Notes: generated by a model not told the origin, from the letters alone. A DNA stretch of 64,000 nucleotides from Rhodocyclaceae bacterium (GCA_016718525.1 JADKDD010000001.1:806001-870000); one strand, 5' to 3'. Shown: positions 1 through 9,213, counted from the first letter of the stretch. Made by a program: numbers and translations.

Positions 1-53
1 GGGAGGAGGGCGAACGTCACCACAGCGACGTGGCAGATTTGTGCAAGCTTCAT
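1..53 (-). CDS. 5' end of an exported protein gene (partial)
   Basis: An ATG at 53-51 on the minus strand opens a frame that runs off the window edge. The 17 visible codons read MKLAQICHVAVVTFALL, a basic start followed by a hydrophobic stretch as in a signal peptide. A purine-rich stretch (aggaaa) lies just upstream. It starts 9 bases after the stop of the 160-residue gene, so it is probably the fourth gene of the cytochrome/thiamine-enzyme operon. The mature protein lies outside the window and its function cannot be told. Confidence 0.55.
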   Translation of the reverse strand, partial: MKLAQICHVAVVTFALL

Positions 54-62
54 CGTGTTTCC

Positions 63-545
63 TCAGGAAAATCGGGGGTTGTCGGGATCGAGGCCAAAGG
101 CTTCGGTCACCCATTCAAGGCGACCGGGGCCGTTCAGAAAATCGAGGTATAGCGCATGAATCAGCTGCAACATGCGCTTTGCCAGCGTTGCAGAGGATTC
201 GCTGTGACTGCTCAAGCTGAGGCGAATCTGCCCGCCGCTGTTTTTTACCTTGAGTGCGATCCGCGTTGGATCGACGCGACGGTGCGCGGGTAGATCTGCT
301 GATTGCTGGGCCTTGAGCCAAACGCGCAGGTCGCGATACAACTGCGATTGCGCGGCCAACGGCGGCAGCACGTCGTCGACCTTGACCTCATCGTCAGTTG
401 CGGCAAGCCGCATCTCGTGACCGCTGAACCATTTGATACGCCAAGCAAACACAACACCAGCGTCGTTTTTGACCGGTGCCGCGCGAAACACGCCGCGCGC
501 CACCATGTCGTCGATCACGGCGCCGACGTCGCTCGTGGTGGTCAA
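63..545 (-). CDS. Conserved-looking hypothetical protein, 160 aa
   Basis: No family is recognised. The protein looks soluble, with no signal peptide or membrane segment. It begins MTTTSDVGAVIDDMVARGVF, which could form an N-terminal helix-turn-helix-like fold, and has a central stretch of charged beta-like segments (around residues 35-115) and a helical C-terminus. Its start codon overlaps the stop of the thiamine-diphosphate enzyme by 4 bases (ATGA type), which argues for translational coupling and a shared role. No catalytic or metal-binding motif is visible. Confidence 0.7.
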   Translation of the reverse strand: MTTTSDVGAVIDDMVARGVFRAAPVKNDAGVVFAWRIKWFSGHEMRLAATDDEVKVDDVLPPLAAQSQLYRDLRVWLKAQQSADLPAHRRVDPTRIALKVKNSGGQIRLSLSSHSESSATLAKRMLQLIHALYLDFLNGPGRLEWVTEAFGLDPDNPRFS

Positions 546-2536
546 TGTGCCACCGCGCCAACACCGGGTTCGACCGGTAGCGAAATGCCGGGTGGGTAGT
601 CTTTGCTGGCGGTGAAGTCCTTGGTCGCTTGACAGTTGATCAGCGTTGAGACTTTGTTGTCGCGAGCCAACTTGTAGGCACGTGCCAGCGCCGCACGGAA
701 CTGTTCTGGTGTCCGCACCAGTTCGCCATTGGCGCCAAGACCTTGCGCCATCTGGTCATAGCGCAGGTTTTCCTGGAACAAATACATCTGCAACGAGCGT
801 GCCGAACGGGCGGCGTTGGGCCATACCCCCCACGCGTTGTTGTTGTAGATAACGGTGATGGTTGGCAGGCCGTACTTGATCGCGGTATCGAGTTCGAACA
901 TGCTATAGGCAACCCCGGCGTCCGACGTCAGGCAAATGGTTGGTGTGCCCTGATAGCCCTTTTGAGGACCAACACCACGTTGCACGGCAACATTGACGCC
1001 CATCATCATCGCCATATCGGGCCCGATGGCGCCGTATTGGTAAGCCGGGACGATGCTCTGAGCCGGACGGTATGCGCGCATGAATTTGGCGGCAAACAGA
1101 CCGTTGGTCCAGCCGCCGCAACCGGTGGTGATCGCCAGTCTTCCGTCCGGATGAGTGTCGATGAAATGCTGCGTGTCGCGTGCAATGCAGGCCGGGTGCA
1201 GAAGACCACTCTTGGCGCTATTGTCAATCCCTTGCTTGTAGACGATGTCAATCTGCCCCTGAAAGGCCTGCTTGGCCTTGGCGATCTCTGCCACCCAGGC
1301 CTCGCGCTTGCGCTTGCCGACGCGTTCGGCGAGCACCTCGAGGAAGGCGGCTTCGTCGCTGACGATACCTAGATCCAGGGGCCAACGCGCGCCGAGATCC
1401 TCTTGTATCGGATGCACGCGGACGGTCTTGATACCTGGCGTGAGCCGGTATTCATTGGGGCTGGGCATACAATATTGCCCGACGAAAACCACCAGGTCGG
1501 CCGAGAGCAGGGCGTCGGGGGCGGCAGCGAGTGACAGACGATGATCGTCGGAGAAGAAACCGCGGGTTGGGCCGGAGGTGACGACGCCTAGATCAGCACG
1601 TTCTGCCGCCTTTTTCAATGCATCCCAGCCCTTGCGCTGAAACACACCCTGGCCGCCTATGATCAGTGGACGTTCCGCTTTGTCGAGTAGCGCGACGACA
1701 GCATCCATATCTTTGGGTGAGGGCCAGGCGCGCGAATCCGAGCGGTACTTGTTCTTGTCGTAGAAATCCTTGAGCTCACTCGGGGCCTTGAAGCGAGCGC
1801 GTGCCACTTCCGCAGGGAAATCAAGGTGCACCGGTTGCGGCACGCCTGATTTGAGGTGGCGGAAGGCCGTCGCACCGTACTCATGCACGCGGGACGGATC
1901 AATCAGACGCTTCCCGTACTTCTTGAGACCAACAGTGGTTGGTTGTTGCTCGGCGTGCTGAATAAAGGCTTCGCGGTCTTCGCCGGCCAGTGTCATATTG
2001 CTCGCCAACACCAGTAGCGGTGTGCGCGCAGCATTGGCTGCAGCGATATTCATGATCATGTTGGTGAACCCGGGTCCTTCGGTGCCCGAAGTGGCGACCA
2101 CCTCTCCCGTCGCACGCGAAAAGCCGTCGGCCATCGCGCACATTGAACCTTCTGTGCGCCCTCCGTAAGCTGGAATGCCCGCGGCGGCCAGCGCATTGAT
2201 GATGGTGTAATTGCCGGGGCAGCAAAACAGTGCGGCCAGATCTTCGCTCTTGCATAGCTGGGCAAATACTTCAGCACCGGTCATCCCCGCACCTTCGAAT
2301 GACGACACAGACGGGGCTTCGGCCAGCGAGGCCTTGAAGGCCTCGGCGAGACGGATCGATGGAATGTCGTTCGGCCCGGGAGTCGCATCGGCGGCCAAGG
2401 TTGCACCGGAAAGACCGGCAGCGGCAGCACTACCGATGCCAGCGCCAGCCAGGCGGAGAAACTCGCGGCGCGAGTTGACGCTTGGGCCCTCGGCATGATC
2501 CGTGGAATCGTAGTTGGTTGTTGTCTGGTCACTCAT
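542..2536 (-). CDS. Tat-exported thiamine-diphosphate-dependent enzyme (acetolactate synthase-like fold)
   Basis: The 664-residue protein has the three-domain layout of the acetolactate synthase/pyruvate oxidase family. The Pyr domain (about residues 85-250) contains GRTEGSMCAMADGF, whose Glu fits the catalytic Glu that activates the cofactor. A central Rossmann-like domain follows. The PP domain (about 460-640) carries the diphosphate/Mg motif SDAG...NNNAWG. Unusually for this family, the N-terminus carries a twin-arginine signal (SRREFLRLAG, then an Ala-rich hydrophobic stretch), which implies folding with cofactor in the cytoplasm and export to the periplasm. The gene lies 18 bases downstream of a c-type cytochrome gene, so the product may be an oxidative decarboxylase or aldehyde-type dehydrogenase that passes electrons to the cytochrome. 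The substrate is unknown. Confidence 0.85.
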   Translation of the reverse strand: MSDQTTTNYDSTDHAEGPSVNSRREFLRLAGAGIGSAAAAGLSGATLAADATPGPNDIPSIRLAEAFKASLAEAPSVSSFEGAGMTGAEVFAQLCKSEDLAALFCCPGNYTIINALAAAGIPAYGGRTEGSMCAMADGFSRATGEVVATSGTEGPGFTNMIMNIAAANAARTPLLVLASNMTLAGEDREAFIQHAEQQPTTVGLKKYGKRLIDPSRVHEYGATAFRHLKSGVPQPVHLDFPAEVARARFKAPSELKDFYDKNKYRSDSRAWPSPKDMDAVVALLDKAERPLIIGGQGVFQRKGWDALKKAAERADLGVVTSGPTRGFFSDDHRLSLAAAPDALLSADLVVFVGQYCMPSPNEYRLTPGIKTVRVHPIQEDLGARWPLDLGIVSDEAAFLEVLAERVGKRKREAWVAEIAKAKQAFQGQIDIVYKQGIDNSAKSGLLHPACIARDTQHFIDTHPDGRLAITTGCGGWTNGLFAAKFMRAYRPAQSIVPAYQYGAIGPDMAMMMGVNVAVQRGVGPQKGYQGTPTICLTSDAGVAYSMFELDTAIKYGLPTITVIYNNNAWGVWPNAARSARSLQMYLFQENLRYDQMAQGLGANGELVRTPEQFRAALARAYKLARDNKVSTLINCQATKDFTASKDYPPGISLPVEPGVGAVAH

Positions 2537-2554
2537 GGTGCTCTCCTCAGGGGT

Positions 2555-2926
2555 CTATTTTTTTGTGGGCCACAGGCTTTTGATGAAATTTTTCAGATTC
2601 TCGATGCTCTCTTCGTTATTGAACACCGCACCCCATGCTGGCATGACGCCACCGACGCCATCTCGAATGCTGCGGGTGATATCCGCGTCGGTTGTTCCGT
2701 TGTGATACAGCAGCGGTTCAGTCAAATCAGTCGCATTCGACACCACATCAACCTGTGATTTGCCGTCATTGCCATGACATGCCGTGCAATTGCTCATGTA
2801 CAACGCACGCCCCTTGCTGATGGATTCCGCGCCAGGTGGAGTCGCCGCAAAAATATTGAAGCTGGCAACGATACCAAGCAGGAAAAATATACTGTGAAAA
2901 CCTGATCTATTCCATGCCATGGTCAT
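2555..2926 (-). CDS. Periplasmic class I c-type cytochrome
   Basis: The 123-residue protein has a signal peptide (hydrophobic residues about 12-27, cleavage near AAT). It has one haem-binding CxxCH motif (NCTACHG, about residues 46-50), and a likely Met axial ligand in GGVMPAWG near residue 95. This matches small monohaem cytochromes of the cytochrome_CBB3/c5-like group. It is the first gene of a minus-strand operon followed by the Tat-exported thiamine-diphosphate enzyme and a coupled hypothetical gene, so it probably takes electrons from that enzyme. The ATG at 2926 is preceded by a purine-rich site. Confidence 0.88.
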   Translation of the reverse strand: MTMAWNRSGFHSIFFLLGIVASFNIFAATPPGAESISKGRALYMSNCTACHGNDGKSQVDVVSNATDLTEPLLYHNGTTDADITRSIRDGVGGVMPAWGAVFNNEESIENLKNFIKSLWPTKK

Positions 2927-3203
2927 TGGCTCTCCATTTATTGATTTTTATGTTGGCTTCGTCGCCGAAACCATTTCTAGCCGAATGGTAACCTGTCTTG
3001 GGAAGAATTTGTTTTGCACGCTTGGTCAAGGTGCAAACTTGATTTTCGAACCAACATCAGGGGATAGGTAGCCTGACGTTTTTTGCTAGTCGTAGCGCGC
3101 TTTTTTGGCTACCAAATTAATCCCTCTAAGGCAGAGCAATGCAATCACTCTCGTTGGTACCACTCTGATTGAACAACCGCAATTTTTTCGTACAACAAGC
3201 ACA

Positions 3204-4232
3204 ATGAAAAAAATCATCCTCGCTATTAGCGGTGTCACACTCCTGCTCTTGGCTCTCGGCGCATGGCAAATCAATCGCTGGACGGATACGCCACACGGCA
3301 GACTGACTGCACCGGCAGCGGTCTTGCTCAAGCTGGTTGATCTCGCGGCAGACCAAAAAACTGATCTTGATCCGCTTGCGACGAGGGCGGCGCGGCGCAA
3401 ATCGATTTCGCTGGTAACCGGCTCGCCAACGCCCGTATTCAAAGTGGACGACATGCGAATTCCGGGTCCGGCGCAACCGATTCCGGTGCGCATCTATCAG
3501 CCCACGGACATGCCTGCTGCCAAGCCGGTTATCGTGTACTTTCACGGGGGTGGTTGGGTGGTTGGTGATCTTGACTCTCACGACAATCTCTGTCGATCAC
3601 TGGCGGTAAAGACGAACGCTATCGTTGTCGCGGTCGATTACCGGTTAGCACCCGAACATCGTTTCCCGGCGGCGGTCGACGACGCCTATGCGGCTGTGCT
3701 CTGGGTGGCCGCGAATAGCCGGATCCTGGGTGCTGACCCGGCAAAAATGGTAGTCGCTGGCGATAGCGCGGGAGGTAATCTGGCTGCAGTGGTGGCGCAG
3801 TTGTCACGTGATCTTGGCGGTCCCAGGTTGCGCGCACAGGTATTGCTGTATCCCGCCGTCGATCTTAGTCGTCTGGACCGTCAGTCGACCACCGACTTTG
3901 CCAGTGGACTCTTCCTCACGCGTGAGCGCATGCGTTGGTTCATTGATCTTTACGTCCCTGACAAAGCAGCGCGATTCAGTCCAAAAGTTTCACCATTGCT
4001 CGCGGCGAGTTATCAGGGGGTCGCTCCGGCGATTGTGGTGACTGCAAAGTTTGATCCACTGCGCGACGAAGGCGAGGAGTACGCCGATGCCTTGCGGAAT
4101 GCTGGTGTTCCGGTGCATTTACGACGCTTTGAAGGCATGATTCATGGTTTCATGTCGATGGATCGCTGGTTCCCTGAAGCCGGCGAGGCAACGAATTGGG
4201 TAAGCGAACAGCTTATTGATTTGCTCAAATAG
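3204..4232 (+). CDS. Alpha/beta hydrolase, HSL-type esterase/lipase
   Basis: The protein is a carboxylic ester hydrolase of the hormone-sensitive lipase group. It shows the oxyanion-hole motif HGGGW, the nucleophile elbow GDSAGG, a catalytic Asp in FDPLRDEG and a catalytic His in MIHGFMS. The start chosen at 3204 gives MKKIILAISGVTLLLLALGA, a clean signal peptide or N-terminal anchor. An upstream in-frame ATG at 3105 would add 33 non-conserved residues and hide the signal. The mature enzyme probably acts in the periplasm or at the membrane. It is divergent from the cytochrome operon and followed by a DoxX gene. The substrate is not predictable. Confidence 0.85.
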   Translation: MKKIILAISGVTLLLLALGAWQINRWTDTPHGRLTAPAAVLLKLVDLAADQKTDLDPLATRAARRKSISLVTGSPTPVFKVDDMRIPGPAQPIPVRIYQPTDMPAAKPVIVYFHGGGWVVGDLDSHDNLCRSLAVKTNAIVVAVDYRLAPEHRFPAAVDDAYAAVLWVAANSRILGADPAKMVVAGDSAGGNLAAVVAQLSRDLGGPRLRAQVLLYPAVDLSRLDRQSTTDFASGLFLTRERMRWFIDLYVPDKAARFSPKVSPLLAASYQGVAPAIVVTAKFDPLRDEGEEYADALRNAGVPVHLRRFEGMIHGFMSMDRWFPEAGEATNWVSEQLIDLLK

Positions 4233-4339
4233 GGCGGGCCAGGTCTTCTCGCGAAGGCATTCAAAGGTATCGGCGCTACAATCGAAAAGCGATAGTTAAA
4301 TGTACCCGGTCGTTTCCGGCCGATATTGGGGAGAAACAC

Positions 4340-4729
4340 ATGGGGAAAACCAGTGCGTGGGCATTGCTCATCGGCCGATTCTTGATGGCCCTGATCTTTA
4401 TCGTGGCAGGTGCGGGCAAAATCGGGAGCTATGGCGGAACTCAGGAGTACATGCAAGCGATGGGCGTGCCCGGAGCAGTGCTGCCTTTGGTCATTCTGAC
4501 CGAGCTTGGAGGCGGCCTTGCCATATGTTTCGGACTGAAGACCAAACTGGTGGCAATCTTGCTTGCCGGCTTCTCGGTGGTGTCCGGCGTGATTTTTCAT
4601 CACAATTTTGCGGACCAGGTTCAGGCGATTATGTTCATGAAGAATCTGGCGATGGCTGGCGGCTTTCTGGTGCTTGCCGCATCGGGAGCTGGCGCAATCA
4701 GCCTCGACGAGAAACTTCGAAAACAATAA
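4340..4729 (+). CDS. DoxX family membrane protein
   Basis: The 129-residue protein has four hydrophobic segments (about residues 7-25, 45-63, 68-86 and 100-118). The first contains the DoxX hallmark GRFLMALIFIVAGAGKI and the second LTELGGGLA. DoxX proteins are small inner-membrane proteins linked to redox or thiol-stress systems, but their biochemical role is poorly defined. A ribosome-binding site (ggggagaaac) precedes the ATG. The gene stands alone on the plus strand between the esterase and a cyclic-di-GMP gene. Confidence 0.85.
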   Translation: MGKTSAWALLIGRFLMALIFIVAGAGKIGSYGGTQEYMQAMGVPGAVLPLVILTELGGGLAICFGLKTKLVAILLAGFSVVSGVIFHHNFADQVQAIMFMKNLAMAGGFLVLAASGAGAISLDEKLRKQ

Positions 4730-4882
4730 GCTTGGCGCTTTATGGCTAGTCGCTGAAATTGAAGCGAATCTCGGCGGTTTTGTAGGGAACACAGGTTGCG
4801 CGAGGTGACTTAGTTACTTGGTCCTCATCCTCATTGAGGTAATCAATTCGAAACGGATCTGCAAAGCGTCATTTGCAAACAA

Positions 4883-6982
4883 ATGAACACTCCACAATCA
4901 AGTAGTGCAGTGACCGTAGCAGCAACTGTCGAGGGTGCCTCGCTTCGCGCAGTTCCTCAACGACGTTTCGAACTGTTGCGCTATTTCAGCGTAGCCAGTT
5001 TGATTGGCGTGTTGATAGTTTTGACGGTGCTGGTCTATTTTTATCGTTACTTTGCATTTGAAGCGCTCGAACAACACGAGACTCAGGACAACGTGGCGAT
5101 CACGCACACATTTGCCAGCAGGATCTGGCCGAAGTACGCCGACTATGTCAAAGGGTCGTCAACACTTTCGGTTGAAGAGTTGCGGAACAATCCTGTGGTG
5201 GCGCAAATACACGCCGACGTCGTGCGTCAAATGGAAGATCTGTCTGTCGTTAAAGTCAAAATTTATGACCTTAACGGGCGAACCGTCTTTTCTACTGACC
5301 CAAAGCAAATTGGTCAAGATAAAAGCGGCGATGGAGGATTTATCGCTGCCAAAGCCGGTCAAGCGGTTAGTGAAATAACCTTCCGGAATCAGTTCGATTC
5401 GTTTGAAAAGGTGATCAACGATCGTAACTTGATTTCAAGCTACATTCCCATCCGCAAGCATGATCGGGACGCTCCCGAAGGGGTATTCGAGGTTTACTCG
5501 GACGTGACAGCTTATGTTGGCGAACTGGAACGGGCGACATTTCGAATTGTCGGTCTGGTTCTGGCCAGTTTGGGTTTGCTGTACGCATTTCTGTTCGGGA
5601 TTGTCCGTCGGGCTGACAGAACCATACGGGCACAAAGTGACGAAGTAGATCGCGCACATCAACAGGTTATCGAATATCAGGCTCTTCACGATCCACTGAC
5701 CGGACTGCCCAATCGCGACAGTCTGACGCAGCGGCTTGGGGGAATGTTGCGTACGCTGCATCGGACGGACAAGAAATGTGCTGTTCTGAAGATCGGGTTG
5801 GATGGATTCAAGGAAATCAACGACTCACTCGGACATCTTGTCGGTGACGCGACACTTAAGGAAATTGGGCATCGTCTGTCGGAACAATTCCGGGAAACTG
5901 ACATCACGGCTCGCACGGGTGGCGATGAATTTGTCGTGGCGATTTCCGGCGTAGGAGGTGAGTTTGAAATACGCCATGTAGTTGATGCCGTAGAACGGAT
6001 AAGAAAAATCGTTTCTGAGCAACCGGTGATTACGGGTGGTCAGGTGCTCACCATCACTGCATGTATCGGTGTAGCGGTATATCCGGACGATGGCAACAGC
6101 GTTTTTGAACTGCTCAAGAGCTCCAACGCGGCGCTTTCCCATGCAAAAAGAGAACGGCGAAACAGCTATCAGTTCCACACGCCCGACATGAACGCCCGCG
6201 CTTTGGAAATGCTGTTGATTGAACGCGAGTTGCGTAAAGCGTTGCAGGATGGACAGTTTTGTTTGCACTATCAACCCCAAATTGAAATTGCCAGCGGCCA
6301 CGTGATTGGTGCCGAAGCATTGATCCGGTGGGATCATCCGCAACGCGGTTTGCTTGCACCCTCACACTTCATCTCGGTCGCAGAAGAACGTAACCTCATT
6401 GTGGCAATTGGCGAGTGGGTGCTACATGAAGCGTGCCGTCAAAATCACCTGTGGCAACAAGCAGGGATGAGCCGTTTGCCCGTGTCAATCAATCTTTCGG
6501 CCAAGCACTTTGATAAAAAATCACTGGTCGATGAAGTTGTTGGCGCATTGGCTGAAACCGGGCTTGCGCCGGAATTTCTCAAATTGGAGTTAACGGAGAC
6601 GTCGGTCATGCATGACTCGGAGGCGGCAATTGCGACCATGCATCGTCTGAAAGCGGTGGGAGTGAAGCTGGCTTTGGATGATTTTGGAACCGGATTCTCA
6701 AGCCTCAGTCAGCTAAAAGGTTTGCCCTTGGACAATCTTAAAATAGACCAGTCGTTTGTCCGGGGCTTGCCTGACGACAGCAATGATGTGGCGATTTGCT
6801 CGGCGATCATTGCGATGGGTAAAGCGCTGGGAATGTCAGTTATTGCGGAAGGCGTTGAGACCGAGGAACAGATGTCTTTACTTCGTGCGCTCGGGTGTCA
6901 GGAAGTACAAGGCTATCTGGTTTCCAGGCCGCTTCCGGCAGATCAGTATCTGGCCTTTATGGTTTCGCGAAAGATCGATTAA
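4883..6982 (+). CDS. Membrane-bound GGDEF/EAL cyclic-di-GMP signalling protein
   Basis: The 699-residue protein combines diguanylate cyclase and phosphodiesterase domains. Transmembrane helices at about residues 35-57 and 216-236 enclose a periplasmic sensing region of about 160 residues. The GGDEF domain starts with HDPLTGLPNR (about 269) and has an intact active site GGDEF (about 346). An inhibitory I-site RETD lies exactly five residues upstream. The EAL domain follows with EALIRW (about 478), DDFGTGFSSL (about 599) and AEGVETEEQ, the residues expected of an active phosphodiesterase. Both halves look catalytically competent, so the net activity is likely set by the periplasmic signal. It is a single-gene unit. 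Confidence 0.93.
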   Translation: MNTPQSSSAVTVAATVEGASLRAVPQRRFELLRYFSVASLIGVLIVLTVLVYFYRYFAFEALEQHETQDNVAITHTFASRIWPKYADYVKGSSTLSVEELRNNPVVAQIHADVVRQMEDLSVVKVKIYDLNGRTVFSTDPKQIGQDKSGDGGFIAAKAGQAVSEITFRNQFDSFEKVINDRNLISSYIPIRKHDRDAPEGVFEVYSDVTAYVGELERATFRIVGLVLASLGLLYAFLFGIVRRADRTIRAQSDEVDRAHQQVIEYQALHDPLTGLPNRDSLTQRLGGMLRTLHRTDKKCAVLKIGLDGFKEINDSLGHLVGDATLKEIGHRLSEQFRETDITARTGGDEFVVAISGVGGEFEIRHVVDAVERIRKIVSEQPVITGGQVLTITACIGVAVYPDDGNSVFELLKSSNAALSHAKRERRNSYQFHTPDMNARALEMLLIERELRKALQDGQFCLHYQPQIEIASGHVIGAEALIRWDHPQRGLLAPSHFISVAEERNLIVAIGEWVLHEACRQNHLWQQAGMSRLPVSINLSAKHFDKKSLVDEVVGALAETGLAPEFLKLELTETSVMHDSEAAIATMHRLKAVGVKLALDDFGTGFSSLSQLKGLPLDNLKIDQSFVRGLPDDSNDVAICSAIIAMGKALGMSVIAEGVETEEQMSLLRALGCQEVQGYLVSRPLPADQYLAFMVSRKID

Positions 6983-7051
6983 CCAGAGATTGGTTGATGT
7001 CCGTGAGCGAAGCCCGCTTACGTGACGCGGTGCGAATAAGGTGTTTTCAGC

Positions 7052-7438
7052 TCAATGCGCAAGTGCGGCTGCGAGACCTTCAGGGTCGGCAACGCTTACC
7101 CAAAGCAAAGAATGTTTTCTGAGTCCGATAACGCGGGGAATCTTTTTCACAAAGGCAATGCTCAGGCCTTTGTAATGATTGGTGCCGAAGGTAATTCCAT
7201 CATCGGTCATGCTAAGGCGCAACCCCACAGCGGTGTACCAGCGGTGCGGACCGGTAATTTCGGTGTGATCAATATTGTCGAGCCTGGTTTTAACCTTGAA
7301 CCGGCCATAGGTGGCGATGAAATCGCCGTTGGGGAAGATCGTGACCCCATCGTCGGCTTTGACACCAAGTGCAAGGAACAACAAGGTCCAGCGCCTGTCG
7401 AGCCGATAGGGAAAGAACTTTGGTTTGCGTGGTTTCAT
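7052..7438 (-). CDS. Hypothetical protein, 128 aa
   Basis: No specific family is recognised. The protein is basic and has no signal peptide or confident membrane helix. Its alternating short beta-type segments and aromatic residues (GDFIATYGRF, TGPHRWYTAVG, TFGTNHYKGLS) give it the look of a small beta-rich domain. It lies 62 bases upstream of the transporter operon on the same strand but on the far side of that operon's last gene, so it may be its distal member or separate. Frame statistics and the lack of a better frame support a real gene. Confidence 0.55.
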   Translation of the reverse strand: MKPRKPKFFPYRLDRRWTLLFLALGVKADDGVTIFPNGDFIATYGRFKVKTRLDNIDHTEITGPHRWYTAVGLRLSMTDDGITFGTNHYKGLSIAFVKKIPRVIGLRKHSLLWVSVADPEGLAAALAH

Positions 7439-7500
7439 AAGTATTCCGGTGTCATTGGATGGTTATAGGTGGAATATTGTCTGCGCATCGGATGGTTGAT

Positions 7501-8343
7501 TCAGCGGGTCATCATCCGGCGTAATCCATAACTGAGGGCATCAACCAGCACCACCAGCAGTACCATCGCCCCGAGAATGCTGGCGGTCTTTGCCATCTGG
7601 AACAGACCCATGTGGAAAGCCAGCAATTGCCCAAGTCCGCCGGCGCCAACAACACCGAGCACGGCGGCAGCACGTATGTTGTTCTCCCAGCGGTAGAGCG
7701 TGTAGGAAATTATCTGCGGCAGGATTTGCGGCAGCGTGGCATAGAGGAAGACGCGGGCACCACCCAGACCTTGCGTACGCAGCGCATAAGCGGGGCCGGG
7801 CGGGGCGTTTTCAATTGCCTCGGCATACAGGCGACCAAGCACACCGCTGGTGTGACAAGCCAATGCCAGCGTGCCGGCAAATGGTCCCAGACCTGCCGAA
7901 ATCAACAGTAAAGCCGCCCAGACGAGTTCCGGAATTGAGCGCAATGCATTAAGCAGCAGGCGGGTTGGCGTTCGCAACCACGCTGCGTCACTGGTATGCA
8001 TGCGGCTGGCCGGAAGTGCCAGGGCGAGGCCGGCGATTGCAGCGAGCAGGGTACCCAGCGCTGACATGGCGAGGGTCTCAATGCTGGCATAAAGCAACTT
8101 GGAGGTGAATGCGGGTGATAAATCCGGTGGATAAAACTCACCGATAAATCGCCCCATCCCGCCGACCGCCTGCGCTGAGAAAAATGCAGACCATTGCAGA
8201 TCAAGGGAAATAAAGCTGGCAGAGACCAAGCAGAGCAGGCCGAGGGAAAACCAGACGGCGGTGTGACGGGCGCCGGAAAGTGGCGGCGGCAAACGGTACG
8301 GCCGGTTGGCGGCTGGTTGGAATGTAATTTTCGCGCTGCTCAT
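7501..8343 (-). CDS. phnE: PhnE-type ABC transporter permease (second copy)
   Basis: The 280-residue inner-membrane permease has a hydrophobic N-terminal helix and a cluster of helices from about residue 65 onward. The cytoplasmic coupling segment (EAIENAPPGPAYALRTQGLGG, about residue 180) fits the EAA loop that contacts the ATPase. It resembles PhnE subunits of phosphonate-type uptake systems. It is the last gene of a four-gene minus-strand operon (binding protein, ATPase, permease, permease) and follows the first permease by 6 bases. The two permeases probably form a heterodimer. Linkage to senA, senB and selD suggests a selenium compound as cargo rather than phosphonate. Confidence 0.85.
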   Translation of the reverse strand: MSSAKITFQPAANRPYRLPPPLSGARHTAVWFSLGLLCLVSASFISLDLQWSAFFSAQAVGGMGRFIGEFYPPDLSPAFTSKLLYASIETLAMSALGTLLAAIAGLALALPASRMHTSDAAWLRTPTRLLLNALRSIPELVWAALLLISAGLGPFAGTLALACHTSGVLGRLYAEAIENAPPGPAYALRTQGLGGARVFLYATLPQILPQIISYTLYRWENNIRAAAVLGVVGAGGLGQLLAFHMGLFQMAKTASILGAMVLLVVLVDALSYGLRRMMTR

Positions 8344-8349
8344 GTTCGT

Positions 8350-9213
8350 TTATCCAAGTTGCCGGCGCAGCCAGCTGCTGACAAAATCGGCAATCCCGAC
8401 CAGCAGAATAAACACCAGCAGCAGGGTACTGACTTCACCACCGGCAAACATTTTCATTGAGCTGTCGAGCTGTTGTCCCAGGCCGCCGGCACCGACAAAT
8501 CCCAGCACGACCGACGAGCGAATCGCACACTCCCAGCGATAGACCGTGTAGGAGGTTAGCTCTGCAGCATTTTGCGGAAGTACGCCATAAAAAAATGCCT
8601 GCAGGCGACTGCTTCCGTTGCGCAGCAAGGTTTGCGCGACAGTGGGGTCGCCGCTTTCCAGGATTTCGGCATAAACCTTGCCTAACATTCCGCCATAGGT
8701 CAGTGCGATCGCCAAAACCCCGGCGGTAGGGCCAAGGCCGACCACGCGTACGAAGACCAGAGCCCAAATCAGCTCCGGCACGCTGCGGAGCAAAATCAGC
8801 ACCCAGCGCACACCTTGACGCAGCAAAAATGCGGCGGGTGACATACGCCCGCTGAGCGCCGAAACCGATAGCACACGGACGGAAACCAGAGTGGCTGGCA
8901 GCGCAACCAGCAAGGCCAGCGCGATTCCGGCGGTCGCAATTGCCACAGTGCGCCATGATTCACGAATCACAAGCTGCAAGAAGTCAGAATGAATTGCCGG
9001 CGGCACCATGGTTGCAAGAAAGCGCAGTGTCGGCTCACGACTTTGCGCATCAAAAAGCTGCAACGGTCGGAACTCAGTTGCTACCAGAAGCGGCCAAAGT
9101 AAAATCAAACTACCGACCATCCAAGTGATCCGCCATGGCCAGGCAGGATCGCGCGTCGGCGGATTCGACAGCGTGCGGCCAGCACCAACTGACAAGGTGA
9201 AGGTCACCGGCAC
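8350..9213 (-). CDS. phnE: PhnE-type ABC transporter permease (first copy), with repeat-derived N-terminus
   Basis: The 287-residue permease has an EAA-type loop (EILESGDPTVAQTLLRNG) and the typical final segment GFVGAGGLGQQLD shared with its neighbour. It starts with GTG at 9213, overlapping the ATPase stop by 10 bases, so translation is probably coupled. Residues 7-20 (LSVGAGRTLSNPPTR) are encoded by a copy of the interspersed repeat found across this window. They sit before the first membrane helix, where PhnE proteins vary. Whether this tail is tolerated extra sequence or has a role is unknown. Confidence 0.85.
   Translation of the reverse strand: MPVTFTLSVGAGRTLSNPPTRDPAWPWRITWMVGSLILLWPLLVATEFRPLQLFDAQSREPTLRFLATMVPPAIHSDFLQLVIRESWRTVAIATAGIALALLVALPATLVSVRVLSVSALSGRMSPAAFLLRQGVRWVLILLRSVPELIWALVFVRVVGLGPTAGVLAIALTYGGMLGKVYAEILESGDPTVAQTLLRNGSSRLQAFFYGVLPQNAAELTSYTVYRWECAIRSSVVLGFVGAGGLGQQLDSSMKMFAGGEVSTLLLVFILLVGIADFVSSWLRRQLG
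9167..9197 (-). repeat. Interspersed VGAG repeat, copy inside phnE
   Basis: On the minus strand this reads GTCAGTTGGTGCTGG, then CCGC, then ACGCTGTCGAA. It matches the aroA copy at 63454 closely across about 30 bases. It is read in the same frame as in AroA, giving SVGAGRTLSN in place of SVGAGSTPSN. Two small differences (CTG for CCG, CGAA for CAAA) suggest it is older or has drifted. Confidence 0.8.
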
